Source of the DNA: Chelonoidis abingdonii
Lineage: Eukaryota > Chordata > Testudines > Testudinidae
DNA length: 64,000 bases
Direction of reading: 5' to 3'
Assembly: GCF_003597395.2 (NCBI RefSeq)
Contig: NC_133771.1
Coordinates: forward strand, 135,467,170 to 135,531,169
A model generated the notes under the pieces. It did no database searches and was not told where the DNA came from. It saw nothing but the letters and a program-made list of their open reading frames with translations. Shown here one piece after another: positions 9,101 through 21,163 of this stretch. How positions within the stretch are numbered: the first letter of the stretch is position 1; each line of letters starts with the position of its first letter. Position numbers and translations under genes: made by a program.

Positions 9101-12100
9101 GCAGGCCAATGCTCAAACCACTGAGCTATCCCTTCCCCAATAAACACATGAAAGGAAAATATATCAAATTCTTCTAGGCTATATTACATGTGATCATAAG
9201 ATATTATCCATAGCCATGTGACTGTCTAGGTGGTAGTGATCCAATTAGAAACCAAGGTTTCACTATTCTAGACCACCAAGTTGTAACACATTTATATATA
9301 GCGGTTTTAAATAAAGACTGAGCCCCTCTCCACACTACAGAATGTATTGTGGTACAACCACCACGTTCATAAAGGGACTGTCGACCATAGTACAGCCACA
9401 ACAAAAGGGAACAAGAACCATTTTTGAAATTCCTTGCAGGCCACGCTTAATTAAACACACAATTTATTGTGATGGGGTAGGGTGGTTAGAAAATGTTTTT
9501 CAAAGTTGCAAAAATAAATAACTAAAAATCAACGTGAGAAGCTGGATCCTACAACAGCACAGTCAGATGGTAGGGCTGGCTGAAAATTTTCCACATCCAG
9601 ACTGTTTTTCAGTGGAACATTTTCCACAGAAAGTCTATGTTTTCTGCAAACCACAGACACTTAATTGAAAACCTCAAAACATTAGTTTTCAATGGAAAAT
9701 GCTTGTTTTTTTGACAAAAGCTCAACATTTTTCACAGAATAGAAAGCCATTTTCTGACCTGCTCTGCTAGGTGGGTGCAAAAATTGTGTTACTAAGTATG
9801 GGAAATATTACTTGAAGCATAGATGAACAATGGTTCTAGGGTGACCAGGGAGCAAATGTGAAAAATCAGTATGGAGTTGGGGGGTAATAGGAGCCTATAT
9901 AAGAAAAAGACCCCAAAATTGGGACTGTCCCTATAAAATTGGGACATCTGGTCACCCTAAACGGTTCTCTCTTGGTGGTGGTGCAGTGGAGTGTGTGTGT
10001 GCGTCTAGAGTCCTCTCCTAGCTTGTCAGCCTAGAGTTTCAGCATGTTTCTGCTTGCCTCTAAACCTTTCTCCCTCCCTTCTCTTGTTCTTGATATAGGC
10101 CTCTTTTCTTTGATAAAGCTGTGTAAAGGTTACACAAAGGCGGTGACTTTATACTAGTTGATTCTCAGTAAAAAAGCATTTCTTTCAGTTGTCCAGCTAA
10201 GATGATCTTTTCCTATTATACAGGCACTCACTTCTTTCTTTCGTTTCCTATTATAAGAAAAAAAGCACTTTAATATGACTAACTGTAAATGTATAGAGAG
10301 AGGAACAGAGAACGTAGGCCATACTAACAGAATGAGGGGTTCTATCCTGGGAAGTATTCACCCTCCAAAAATATTGAAAGCAATCACCAAGCTACTGAGA
10401 CTTTGCCAGCCCATTTGTCACATCATTATATTCAGCAGGAGTAAGTGGGAAAGAACCTTTAATGAAGTACACACAGTATTCATAAATTCCAAGGCCAGAA
10501 TTGACCACTGTGATCATCTAGTCTGACCTCCTGTATAGCACTGGCCTTAGACCTTCCCCAAAATAATTCCTAAAGTTTATCTTTTAGACAAACCTCCCAT
10601 CTTGATTTACAAAACAGTTGCCCAGATACTTAGCTGGGGAAATCTGTGTAGTCAATGAAACTGTGCAGATTTACAGTTGCTGAGGATCTGGCCCACCAAA
10701 TGGTAATGAGGTTGACCCTGCACCCAAAGTCAATGGCAAACCTCTCGGAGATGTCAGTGTTGCTGATTTGTTTGTAAAACCAAGGACTTTTCACTGACAG
10801 CATTTAGCAAAACAACATATCACCAGCAAGTGAAGTTCCTCAACTGTGTTCAGTGTTCAGATTGCAGGCTTTTGGGTTTGTGTTTAATAATCCCAGTGAG
10901 ATTGAGTCACCTCACTCTGATCAGAGAGCTAAAGTAAGAGTTATGTTTATTTAATAGGATCATAGGAACTGTGCTGGAGCAGACCCTATGTCCAGCTAAT
11001 CCAGTGTCCTAGCTCTCACAGCGGGCAGCACTAGCTGCCTAGGAAGAAGCAAAAAGAATCCCTACATGAGGCAGCTGTGGGATAACCTGCCACTTCCCCC
11101 CCACACCCGAGGAAAATTTTCTCCTAACCCAAAATAGTTAGAAGCTGGTTTAAGGTATGGCCTGAAGTGTGAGGGTTCCGAAACTCCTTAAAAACATATT
11201 TACTTTTACAATGCTGGATATGCTTGTTTTCCATATAAATGTCCAATTTGTTTTTGAATACTGCTGTAGTCTTGGCCTCTAATATCATGTGGCAATGAGT
11301 TCCACAGGCTATTTTTTTTTACCATGTATGAAAAAAATATTTCCTTTTATCATTTTAAAGTTGCTTCCTTTTAATTTCAGTTTATGTCCCCTTATTCTTA
11401 TATTATAAGAGGTGAATACCTGTGGCCAATATACCGTCTCTACCCTTCATTATTATATATACTTCTTTTATGTATCTTCTTATCCATTTCTTCTTTAAGG
11501 TGAGGTAACATTGTGCATAATACTTTTCTCATGCAAGTGTGTTTCAGAGGCAAGAATTTCTGTACAGTAATGTACTTAGAGTGTATATTATATGTGCTCA
11601 CAGCAGCCTCATTTTCCATATTTATTATTCATAACATATTTGACACTCAAAATATTGATACATCTAGACTTGGAAGGTCTAGATTATTGGTAAATGTCAA
11701 GTTCACTGTGCACTCACAAACTGATGAAAAAACTGTTTAATAGATTATAAAAATTTACAGGTAGGCAAATTAAAAACATGCAGCTTGAGAACTTATTAGA
11801 ATTTGATTTAAGGATATTTATTTTGTATATTTTGTCACAATGTTGAAAATTTGTGTTTTAATGGTTATAAAGCTGAAATTTTGAATCTCTACATCTACTG
11901 TCATTAAATTGTCTAACCACCACATAATTTTCTGCAACTATGAAAATTTAAATTTATAAAAATAAAAAAGTTTAAAACCATAATTTTGTGCAATTGTGAA
12001 AATTTACATATATCAAAATAGAAAAAATCTTAAAAATAAACTGCTATTATTCATCTAAAATTATTTAAAAAAATAAAATCAAATTCAGCCATGCCTAAAC

Positions 12101-15100
12101 ATATCTATTTATTGATGGAGACTAGCTCTCAGATTAAGACAAGTCCTACTTTCCAACAATATTATATCAATTTTTGAGTTTCTTTTTAATATTCATCAGA
12201 TACAAAACATTTGAATACAACAATAGGAAACTGTTGAATGACCATAGTAGTCCCAATAACTGTCTGATGGTTCTTTTACATATGGTGCCATAGGTACCTT
12301 AGCCTTTGCCTACCTGGGTGCATTCAGCAGCACAGCATGTACACTCACATATTGAACATTAGGCATGTAATTCTCTTACACAATGTGGCATTTGTATTCT
12401 CAGAAGAAAAAGTGACTCTTGTAATGATTAAATAGCGATAATACATAAATAAATTGGATCTTGTCCCTTTCTCAATCTGGTTTTCAGCCAATGTTAAGAG
12501 AGCCTCCCAAGTGAAAGAGCTTCAGGAGTTCTGGACTGACTCAAGCACAAAGATCCTGGTACCTATGATGTCCGTAACTGGAACATTTCAGTACAAGAGG
12601 GACGACAGCAAGAATTTTTCTGTAATCGAAGTTCCTGTCAGTGAGAATGCTTTACTTGTACTGGTGCAGCCCATCAACAGCAATGACCTGAACAAGATAG
12701 AGTCGGAACTTTCCTTGGATCCATCTTCTGCTTGGCTGCAAAATCTATCCCCAAGGTATATTTAAATGTACAAACAAACAATCTCACATAAGAATATAGG
12801 GATTACTGAAACAGAACAAGCCAATGGCCCATAGCTAGCCAGTTTCCTCTCTCTAACAGTGGCCAGGTCCTTCTGAGGAAGGCATAACAACCCTTCTGAA
12901 ACACAACAATGCATCTGGTTGTGCAACACCATTACATCAGGGGATGATCAGTTGTCTAGAAGCATGAGGAAAGCTAACCCTTGTATCTATCCCAGTTTGT
13001 ACAACTATGTGTGTTCTCAAGTCACAACCTTTCACCTTCATTTTGTCCCCTCTCTTTAGGTGTTGATAACCAGGATTCTGTGGTTAAATCCTGGCTCCAT
13101 TGAAGTCAGTTGGAGTTTGACTTCAGTGGGGCCAAAGATTTTACCCCTGCTATTTTGCCTCTTCCCAAAAAAACAAAAAACAAACAAAAGCCTTGCTAGA
13201 ATGGGTAATACGGGCCCCATCAATGGAGCTACTCATGCTTAAAGTTAAACACTTACCTAAATACTTTACTGGATCGGCCATATTTCATTATCACTCCACC
13301 CATAATAGGGGGAAGTTACCCCTCAGAAACAGCACACACAGCTTCTCTTGGTCTGTGACACTGAAAAGTGATTATTCTTGTATGCCTATAAGCACAACAC
13401 CTCTGTTTAGCCTCCACTGGTTTTAAAATCCAATGTCATTTTATGCCTCCCTCAAATAGATATTGGTTGAATAATCATGTATACCTTTCTTTTTTAAAAT
13501 CTATTTTCTACAGACATATTAAATTATCTTTGCCAGAGTTAACAATACAAAGTGCATATGACCTTCAGGAACTGCTCACAAACATGAATTTGTCTGCACT
13601 GCTGGGGAAGAAAGCAAATCTTACTAAAATAAGCGATGCCAATCTTACTGTTGGAAAGGTACAGTACACACCATCCCTATTAAGAAACACCTTCACCCAT
13701 GTATCTTGTCCAAATGTATATAAATCAGCTAAATATATAACATAAACAACAAAGAAGTGGTGTTGGAGGGGGCGGGGGAAGGAAGGGCCATACTGAATGG
13801 CCAAGAGCAACAAAGTAACTGCTCTGGGAACAACCCCCAGGCTGAAGTTTGTTTGCATAAACAGGTCAGACATCATTGCTATTACATGCATTAAAACAGC
13901 ACCACAATCAAAAAGTCAGGGTTGAGGTCCTATTGCATAAAGCACTGTACAAAAATATAGGGAGACAGGGTCCCTGTCAATTATAAATAATGTAATAGAA
14001 CTTTGTTTGTTTGTTTATGAGCAGGAGCATGGTTTGACAGAGGTATTCCACTATGAATATTTCAGCAAGCTCAAACTGTAACCTCTGTAGCTGAGGGAGG
14101 GCTGTAGGTACTCAGCCGTTCAGTGCCCTCCCTGAATATTCCAAAGCCCATGGGGCACTGGAGCTGCTACTTTACCTGAAACCTGCATCTGGAACATGGA
14201 CACACTAGACCAGTATTTCTCAACCTTTTTGTGCTGGCAACTCACTTTGGACTTAATTTTTTTTTTCCATCCTCCCCTCCCTAAGCCTGAACATGGGCTG
14301 AAGCGTATAACTTAGCTTTGTAGGGCCCTCTGTGGTGAGATCAGTCACCCTGCTTGCCATCCCCTAATGCCAGTCCTGCACTTGCAACACCTCCCCACCC
14401 TGAACCCATTCCCCTTGTGTATTTGGTTGTCGTGGTAATAGAATCTTGTGTTGCTGTGGCAACTGAGTTAGATTATTAGGGGATAGCCCAGCCAGTTTTG
14501 GCTGGTTGTTGGTTAGTTCTGTGTGTGGCAATAAATGGCTGCTCCAAGGTTTACAGCTCTCTGTGTCTCCAGTGATTTCTTCCTAAAACTGTTGCTCCCA
14601 AGGATACAACAGCTGCACTAGACTGTTAAGATGACAACTGTGCATCGAATCGGGATGGTTATTTATTTTACCTTGTTTTTGTGTGTTCAGTTACTACAGA
14701 CACACACTGCTTTTCTATAGCACTATTTATATTCAAAGCATGGTACAAACATCAGTTAGTCCATCCATCAACTAATTTTCATATAATCAATGGCTGATTT
14801 AATGTGTTACTAATTAATCTTCTTTCAAACCTTTAAAAGGTTTATCCTTTGGAAATTAATACCCAGGTAGATAACTTTGGAAATCAGGTAGGTCTCAGAC
14901 GCTGAGAGATGGTCACTGAGCAATGGAAGGAAAGCTTCTGAATGCTGGGGTAGGTTTTTGTTGCTCCAAAAGTGCCATCCTGATTTTAATAAAAACTGCC
15001 CCTATCAAGAACCCTCTCTCACCCTGTTAATGGGCAATCAGCAGAAAACAGGCAGCACCTGGAACTTAAGTCAGAGGTAAAGAAATAAGTCTGCACAGAA

Positions 15101-15748
15101 AACCAGTGCAATGAGGTTGTCAGGAAGTGAGACACATTACCTATTTGAGGGCAGAGATCTAACCTTTGGCCCTGAGGGGGAAGACTAGGGAGGTGGTCTT
15201 TATATTCATGAAAAGGAGAAGAGTGGTCTTGGAGACAGCATGTGTGACTTTACTCCTGATTTTTCTACCTAGATGGACTGATTAGGGTGAAATCTCTTCC
15301 ATCAAAGTGAATAGGATTTCTATATTTAACCCGTAGAATCAGGCTGAGTGTTTGCCTGGTTGTCTAGCTTCCTTTTTTGGTGTGCATGCTTTATTGGAAC
15401 AAACATCTCAATTATCTACAAAGTGCTTATTATGTGTTTACTACTGATCTCCATGTCACTGGTTATTACAAATAAATGAAAATACTTCATAGGCTTTCAT
15501 TTATCACTTCACTTTCATGCTCTGGTGACTCCAGATTCACTTATGTATTTGCTTTTCAGGTTATAAATAAGGCCCTTTTTAAACTGAAGAATGGAGTAGA
15601 TCTACCAGAAGACCTCTTGGAAGAAAATGGAGGCTCGCTGCCACTGGAAGTAACACTGAACAAACCGTTCCTACTAGCAGTTTATGAGAAGAATTCAAAG
15701 ACAATGGTTTTAATTGGCAGAGTAACAAACCCACTGAACAGTTTTTAA
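5368..15748 (+). CDS. AGT: Angiotensinogen (non-inhibitory serpin, renin substrate), four coding exons
   Basis: The joined exons (5368-6160, 12488-12755, 13514-13658, 15560-15748) give 464 residues, against about 476-485 in mammals. Residues 1-19 form a signal peptide. The mature protein opens with DRVYVHPFHL, angiotensin I, which renin releases from the secreted precursor; here cleavage would fall between Leu10 and Phe11. Mature Cys18 and a second Cys at mature residue 135 match the redox-sensitive disulfide (Cys18-Cys138) of human AGT. An N-glycosylation site sits at mature Asn14, as in mammals. A serpin fold follows, ending in NPLNSF. All junctions are GT-AG and in frame. The two middle exons are 268 and 145 bp, which I recall as the mammalian sizes. 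Synteny with COG2 supports the call. The non-coding first exon was not found. Confidence 0.98.
6372..6655 (-). repeat. MIR-type SINE with CR1/L3-like tail
   Basis: On the minus strand there is a tRNA-derived head (from about 6650), the MIR core ('tgtgtgactctgggcaagtcactta') and a tail including 'taagctctttgggggagag', then an ATT-rich end. Confidence 0.7.
8010..8512. mobile_element. MITE with 'gtctac...gtaga' type ends, interrupted by a hAT element
   Basis: The outer element runs from 'gagcttgtctacgcatgaaatgctac' to 'cctaactttttaggataaaccaggcct'. Its interior has 'gtgtggatttttcacac' and paired inverted segments. It belongs to a short palindrome-rich family also seen at the right edge of the window. 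Boundaries are approximate. Confidence 0.6.
8076..8295. mobile_element. Non-autonomous hAT element (Charlie-like ends)
   Basis: The ends 'caagggttctcaaactggggg' and 'gtttgagaaccactg' are imperfect inverted repeats of the Charlie type. Perfect 8-bp duplications GTGTAGAC flank it at 8068-8075 and 8296-8303. It is inserted inside the MITE at 8010-8512. Confidence 0.88.
8981..9138 (-). repeat. Turtle tRNA-derived SINE (CryI-like) with CR1-type tail
   Basis: On the minus strand a tRNA-like head has an A box (TAGCTCAGTGG, 9118-9128) and a B box (GTTCAATCC, 9075-9083). A body and tail 'gagcagggggttggactagatgat...ttccaaccc' follow, shared with CR1 LINE 3' ends. This arrangement is known from cryptodiran turtle Pol III SINEs. 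Confidence 0.85.
9839..9957. mobile_element. Short MITE, Tc1/mariner-like (TA-flanked)
   Basis: The terminal inverted repeats are GGGTGACCAG and CTGGTCACCC, perfect over 10 bp. TA dinucleotides flank it at 9837-9838 and 9958-9959. Its length is 119 bp with no coding capacity. Confidence 0.82.
10474..10645 (-). repeat. CR1 LINE 3'-end fragment
   Basis: The plus strand reads 'aaggccagaattgaccactgtgatcatctagtctgacctcctgtat', the reverse complement of a common CR1 3' terminus. Confidence 0.75.
10950..11505 (-). repeat. CR1 LINE 3' fragment
   Basis: A minus-strand CR1 C-terminal/3' region, recognised by 'gttccacaggct', 'ttaatttcagtttatgtcccc' and the terminal 'ggatcataggaac' block. It is diverged and non-coding. 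Confidence 0.75.
12488..12755 (+). CDS. AGT: AGT exon 3
   Basis: The acceptor is TTTTCAG|CC and the donor CCAAG|GTATAT. The 268-bp exon encodes the central serpin beta-sheet region, with the family-typical 'EFW.D.ST' and 'GTFQ' segments and a 'LSPR' end. It starts at phase 1 and ends two bases into the Arg codon. Confidence 0.97.
12756..13513 (+). other. AGT intron 3
   Basis: 758 bp. A diverged minus-strand CR1 3' fragment is likely at about 12784-12990. Around 13060-13140 lies 'aaatcctggctccattgaagtcagt', part of a common reptile interspersed repeat I cannot name. Confidence 0.6.
13514..13658 (+). CDS. AGT: AGT exon 4
   Basis: The acceptor is TTTTCTACAG and the donor GGAAAG|GTACAG. The 145-bp exon encodes the segment with 'YDLQELL', which matches human 'YDLQDLL'. 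It ends on a codon boundary. Confidence 0.97.
13659..15559 (+). other. AGT intron 4
   Basis: 1.9 kb. It contains the candidate hAT insertion at 14211-14615. The remainder shows nothing I can assign. Confidence 0.6.
14211..14615. mobile_element. Probable hAT-type insertion with unusual right end
   Basis: The left end 'cagtatttctcaaccttttt' is a common hAT terminus, and the right end is CTG. Perfect 8-bp repeats CACTAGAC flank it at 14203-14210 and 14616-14623. The right end is not the complement of the left beyond the outer bases, and the right half contains AATAAA, so a composite or rearranged element is possible. Confidence 0.6.
15560..15748 (+). CDS. AGT: AGT exon 5 (reactive-loop region, C-terminus, stop)
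   Basis: The acceptor is GCTTTTCAG|G and the stop is TAA at 15746-15748. It encodes the degenerate reactive-centre region and the serpin signature-like 'NKPFLLAVYE', then 'GRVTNPLNSF'. AGT has lost protease inhibition across vertebrates. Confidence 0.97.
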   Translation, partial: VINKALFKLKNGVDLPEDLLEENGGSLPLEVTLNKPFLLAVYEKNSKTMVLIGRVTNPLNSF

Positions 15749-16135
15749 GGCCAAGGGCTGCAGGGTGGGGCAGGGGGAGTGGAAAGAAGGGCAAAGCATC
15801 CCATGTTTCTAGTCCCCATTTCCCTCTTCTAGCTATGATCCTGTTGAGCAGCTGGAGTTAGCTTTGAAATGAAGTAGTTGATAACTTTTAAAAGATAAAA
15901 TGCTAGTGATAATTGTGATTACCTCCCCCCCCGCCCCAAATTAGTCATCCACTGAGAGGGAGGAAAATCTTTTGTCTGTTGGGTACATGATGATTCCAGT
16001 GTGAAGTTTGACTGCTTAACGTAACTGGTGTTTTATTGCAGAGAAATATAAAGAAGGGGTATCTTCAGCTCTTTTATATGTTTGAAAAGTTGGGTGTTTG
16101 TGTGGGAGCAGCACAGATTGTATTACAGCAGTAGT

Positions 16136-16141
16136 ATTAAA
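16136..16141 (+). terminator. Candidate AGT polyadenylation signal ATTAAA
   Basis: ATTAAA lies 388 nt after the stop codon. The next canonical signal, AATAAA, is at 17371-17376, giving a 3' UTR of about 1.6 kb. Transcript data are needed to choose. Confidence 0.3.
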
Positions 16142-17370
16142 ACAATACCTTGTGAGCATGCTTTTGGGATGTTTTTCTCCCCCACCACCTCGCCATCCAA
16201 ATGGAAAATAATATTTCCTAATTGTATTGGGAAGCTAAAATAAGGTTGGTTTGCACTGATGAACTGAAAGAGCAATGTTATTACACACACCTTTTTGGAA
16301 AGCCTTATTTTTTCCACTAGAAAAATTCATTTTTTTTTTAAAACCACAAATTATTATTTAGATATCTACACTGAGAGCCATTTATTATACACATTTATGA
16401 TGACCTTAATGAAAAACTACTGTACTACTGTTTAGGGCCCAGATCTGTAATTCTTAACTCTCATTGAGTACAGTAGTTCTAGCTCAAGCATGTAGTCCCA
16501 CTGGAAGTAATTTGGACTTGTGACATGAGTAAGTGCCACTACATACGAGTCAAGGTTGCAAACCAAGCTCTTAGGGCCCAATCAGTCAAGTCGCTGAAGT
16601 CAATAGATTCCCTGTTGGGAATGGGAGTTTAATTAGGCCCTTAGATTGTACATTTGTAGAGGTAGGGGCTGTGGATGAAATTCTGGATCTACTGAAGTGA
16701 ATGGGAGTTTTGCCATTGATTTCAAAGGAGCCAGGATTTCACCCCTTGTCTGACAACCTGTCTGTAAAGCACATAACACACTGTTGGCACTCTACAAATA
16801 GTGCTAAAATGCTCCAGAATGCAACCTTTTACACATCCTAATGGACAAGAGTAACTAATACAGCCAAACCTGGAAAGACTATGATTTCAAATACACTATC
16901 TATATATTTATTTGATTACGCTGTACATATTCCAGAAGACACTAGCATTTAAATACTATGCTTGCATTGTATACATAAGCAACTTTTACTTTAAATATTT
17001 AAACTAGGAAAAATTCACAAAACATTTACAAATGGCCTTGTCAATACTATAGTTAACATACAGTTTATAACTGGATCCCTTATTCATTCCCACTTTTGAG
17101 ATTTGCTGTAAGTCTTAAGATTCACATTTTACAACAGAAGTTAAGCTGTAACTTAGCACACCATGTACGTGGGCATAGATGCCAGTGTAATATAGACCAA
17201 ACTTTCAGAAATCTGGTATTGATTTAAAAACCTGTCTTAATGCTTAGCTTACATGGCATTTAAAAACTCGATGACTATATAAAAATGCACTGTACTTTGA
17301 TTTGCTCCCATTGTCTGTTATGAATTTTAAAAAGTTTACTACTTTTTACTCTCCTTCACCCTGCAGAATC

Positions 17371-17376
17371 AATAAA
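17371..17376 (+). terminator. Alternative AGT polyadenylation signal AATAAA
   Basis: The first canonical AATAAA after the AGT stop codon, about 1.6 kb downstream. It falls just before the CR1 insertion. Confidence 0.3.
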
Positions 17377-17554
17377 GCCATGAGAGAAAGATCACCTCCT
17401 CTCTGGCTCACCACCAGAATTGGTAAAGCTGCAGGATCTTTAGTACTTGGGATGATGCATAAGCCAGGGAGAATCCAGATTGATTTTCATGCCCAAGGGT
17501 GAATTTGCAAAGCTGGCATTTAGAAAAGCTCTCTAAACTGAGCATATTTGTGCA

Positions 17555-18312
17555 GGACTTATGGAGAGAATGAATATGGAGTCATTGGATGTTTTCAGAA
17601 AAATATCCACACAATGTGCAGCAGGATTCAAAAAAGCGAACAGAATGTTGGGAATCATTAACGGTTAGATAATAAGACAGAAAATATCATCTTGAATACT
17701 GCATGCAGATGTGGTTGCCCCATCAAGAGAGATTTATCGGAATTGGAAAAGTTTCAGAAAAGGGCAACAAAAATTATTAGGGGTATGAACGGCTGCCGTA
17801 TGAGGAGAGATTAATAAGACTGGGACTTTTCAGCTTGGAAAAGAGACAACTAAGGGGGAATATGATAAGAGGTCTATAAAATCATGACTGGTGTGGAGGA
17901 AGTAAATAAGGAAGTGTTATTTACTCCTTCACATAAGAACTAAGGGTCACAAAATGAAATTAATAGCAGGTTTAAAACAAACAGGATGTATTTATTCCCA
18001 CAATGCACAGTCAACCTGTGGAACTCCCTGCCAGAGGATGTTGTGAAGGCCAAGACTATAACAGGATTAAAAAAAAAAAACTAGATAAGTTCATGGAGGA
18101 TAGGTCCACCAATAGCTATTAGCCAGCTTGGGCAGGGATAGTATTCTAGCCTCTGTCTGCCAGAAGCTGGGAATGGGTGACGGGATGGATTACTTGATGA
18201 TTACCTGTTCTGTTCATTCCCTCTGGGGCACCTGGCATTGGCCACTGTCAGAAGACAGGATACTGGGCTAGATGGACCTTTGGTCTGACCTAGTATGGCT
18301 GTTCTTACATTA
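17555..18312 (+). repeat. CR1 LINE, 3' part with end of ORF2
   Basis: The coding remnant includes the 'kkANRMLGII'-like segment and later 'gtggaactccctgccagaggatgttgtgaaggcc'. It ends with the CR1 3' terminus 'gggctagatggacctttggtctgacc'. It carries frameshifts and is 5'-truncated. Confidence 0.88.
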
Positions 18313-20280
18313 ATCTTATTTTACAGTGTACAACTGCAGTATAAATTCTATTGAGGCACACCACAAACAAAAACATCATATTTTAGGTCTGTCATTTCTC
18401 AACAAAACAAACATTTTATTTAAAAGGACGGCTGGGCATTAAGCTTTTCTATTACTCACAAGTACTTTCTTTATCTATAACTTCCCTTTCATGTGTCAAG
18501 ACTCAAGATACTGCCATATTACTTCTCACATTTCATATCTTTTGATAGTCCTGGTTTTTCTATTAAATTCCTCAAAGCCTTTTGATTAGTACAATAATGC
18601 CATACTCTGTGGGGATTTCAGGCTTCTCAGCTGAAGTCTATGGCTCACCAATAATTCACAAAATGAAATATTCAGCGAGCAATGCAGTGGTAGATAGGGG
18701 ATATGGCAGAGAAAGGAGAAGACTCTCTAACAACGGTCCATAGAATGAAGTAATTAAACACAGAGCTAATTGATTAACTTAATATATTAATGTGGATGTA
18801 AGCTATTTTCTATTTAAAACAAGACCATCTTTCTTCCCACCTGAAGAAAGTGTGGAACTGTGGTGACCGATAGAAGAGGAGAATGAGAAAACAGTATGCT
18901 CAGCTGAGAGGATCTGGCTGTGGAATAAACTTCTGGAGATCAGAAGAATCCAGACTTCAATCAAACTTTAAAAAATACTACAAAAGCTTCTTTAAATAAA
19001 GCTTTTCATTCATAATCCATGATATTCACAGCAACCACTCCTTGCAACCAAAAGAAATCCTACTTCAAGGCTTTTCTGTAAACTAAAAAGGGAGAAGAGC
19101 CAGACTCTTCAAGAAGTCCATTAAGGCCTTTGAGACCATGAATCTACCATACTTTATACACAAAATGCTCAGTTACTAGGAGTAGCCAGTTGTGGAAAAA
19201 TTATAGAAGAGGACTAGAGGTAGGGTGCAGAATCGGGATCTTTCATAACTAAATGTTCCCTGAAAAATCCAATGAGTTTTTGAAGGAAGGAGGTAAACAC
19301 TGTATCAAAGACTTTACTGTAGAGACAAGATAGATTCTCCTGTTCCAGTTCCCCTAAACTATTTGGGAAGTGTGCCTTGTTAAACAGCTTTCAAAGAGAG
19401 GACCACTTCACCTCTTATCTGGCACCTTGTAAGAGATTATTGCAAATTTCACCAAAAGATATTGAAATGCTACTCTCCTTTCTTTATCAAAAATAGAACA
19501 GACTAGGGATACTGATGTAGAAAACTAAGATGTAAATATATGCATTTGTGTAACAGCCAGAAGAGCCCTTAAGTCTTCACTTGTTTGCTATATGGTCATT
19601 GCTTCCTCTTCTCAATTTAAAGCTGGTCTTGAGCAGAAAAGAAATTGAACTATACACACATATGGGCATGGGGGTCCTGAGAGGAGGAAAGAACCTTGTG
19701 GTTTAGAGAAAAAGATTTGGCAAATAAAGCACAAAATATTCCATCTGCACCTAGTGGCCCATGCAGGTTTTGGAATTCACTATGTCAGGAATATAGTTGA
19801 ATTTAAATCCATGCGCATTTCACAAAGTAAAAAGTGGTTCCATGAATCTTAAAAAAATAAAAATAAAAAAATATGTCCATCTTTCACAGCACTAACAAAG
19901 GCATTATTCCTGGTTTTCAGGAAGAGATGCTGACTGCAATTTAAATGACAATCAATGGCTACCAGTCAGACATGATTTTCCACTATTTTACAGAAATGGA
20001 GACAGTAATATTGTAAATCTAGAAAATGGAGGCCAGATTCTATTACATTTAAATTAAAAGGTGGATTCTGAACAGGTGAAAAATTCTTGCTGCAAACTAT
20101 ATACTGAACACACTGTCAAAATATGCTTCAATGTAGTCTTTTGTTCAGTCAGGATGTCACATGCTGTATTTAAAACTCAGTGGGAAGCTGACAGTTATAG
20201 CTTGAGAATAGCAAAATTCAAACTGCATTTTATTAAAAAGATAGGAAGAGGACTCGATTATACTTGAGAAAAGTGACAGG

Positions 20281-20542
20281 CAGGGCCGGCTCCATGCCCC
20301 AGCACGCCAAGCGCATGCTTGGGCGGCAAGCCGGGGGTGAAGGGGGGGGCGCTCTGCCGGTGCTGTGAGGGCGGCAGGCAGGCTGCCTCTGGTGGCTTGC
20401 CTGCGGAGGGTCCGCTGGTCTCGTGGCTTTGGTGGACCTCCTTGCGGACCTCCCTGCGGGATCAGTGGACCCTCCACAGGCAAACCGCCAGAGGCAGCCT
20501 GCCTGCCGTGCTTGGGGCGGCAAAATCCCTAGAGCCGCCCCA
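20281..20542. mobile_element. Non-autonomous hAT element, CAGGGCCGG family
   Basis: It starts CAGGGCCGGCTCC and ends GAGCCGCCCCA. Perfect 8-bp target duplications GTGACAGG lie at 20273-20280 and 20543-20550. The interior is GC-rich with partly self-complementary segments such as 'ggacctccttgcgg' and 'ctgcggagggtcc'. Confidence 0.88.
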
Positions 20543-21163
20543 GTGACAGGCATAGCAAACAGTCATGCACAGCCCACCTTACACACAAAATACAGCATTA
20601 GTTCAGTCCAAGGCATTACAAGTCCTCAATCCAGGGCAATAAAGGTACTGACTTCTCAGTTTGCTTGTCAGGACAAGCACATGGTGGGTTCCACACAGTG
20701 CTATCTATCACTTTTGACAATATTCAGTGTATCATCTTTGCAAAACAAACCCACTGCTGCTACTACTATGAAAAGCCCCATTCTCTATTGCCTTTTACAT
20801 GTAAAACAACTGGACCTAGCTAGGGCTTCAGGAAACACCCAAAGCCTGAGAAACCATGTAGACATTCTATCATCTCCAACTCCTTCACTGCAAGCCTTCC
20901 TTGATGTCTGAAAAGAGGTGGGCTGTGCACTGCTCCTGGACCAAGGAGAATCCTAGTGTCAAGACCCTTATGGGAAACTATCTTCCCCTCATTCATATTG
21001 GGAGAGCTCTAACTTGAGTGCCGCTGTTGATCTCAACTATGGCAGTACAGCCTGAGTAGATGCAGTCCCTCATATAACCAGGCCCCAAACTATTCAGGTT
21101 TTTCAGAGGTTAAAGCCAGCACCTTGAACGCCACTCAAACCATGCTCAGGAATTCTCCTAGTT

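Larger units (their letters stand above)
6161..12487 (+). other. AGT intron 2, repeat-filled
   Basis: A 6.3-kb intron. It holds MIR-type SINEs, a three-level nested transposon cluster (about 7698-8560), a turtle tRNA-SINE, a TA-flanked MITE and two CR1 fragments, each listed separately. About 11750-12250 is strongly AT-rich with no recognised element. Confidence 0.9.

Noticed and set aside
20157..20911. Frames of up to 162 residues spanning a hAT element
   Set aside because: They cross the target duplication and run into non-repeat flank, so they cannot be a single gene.
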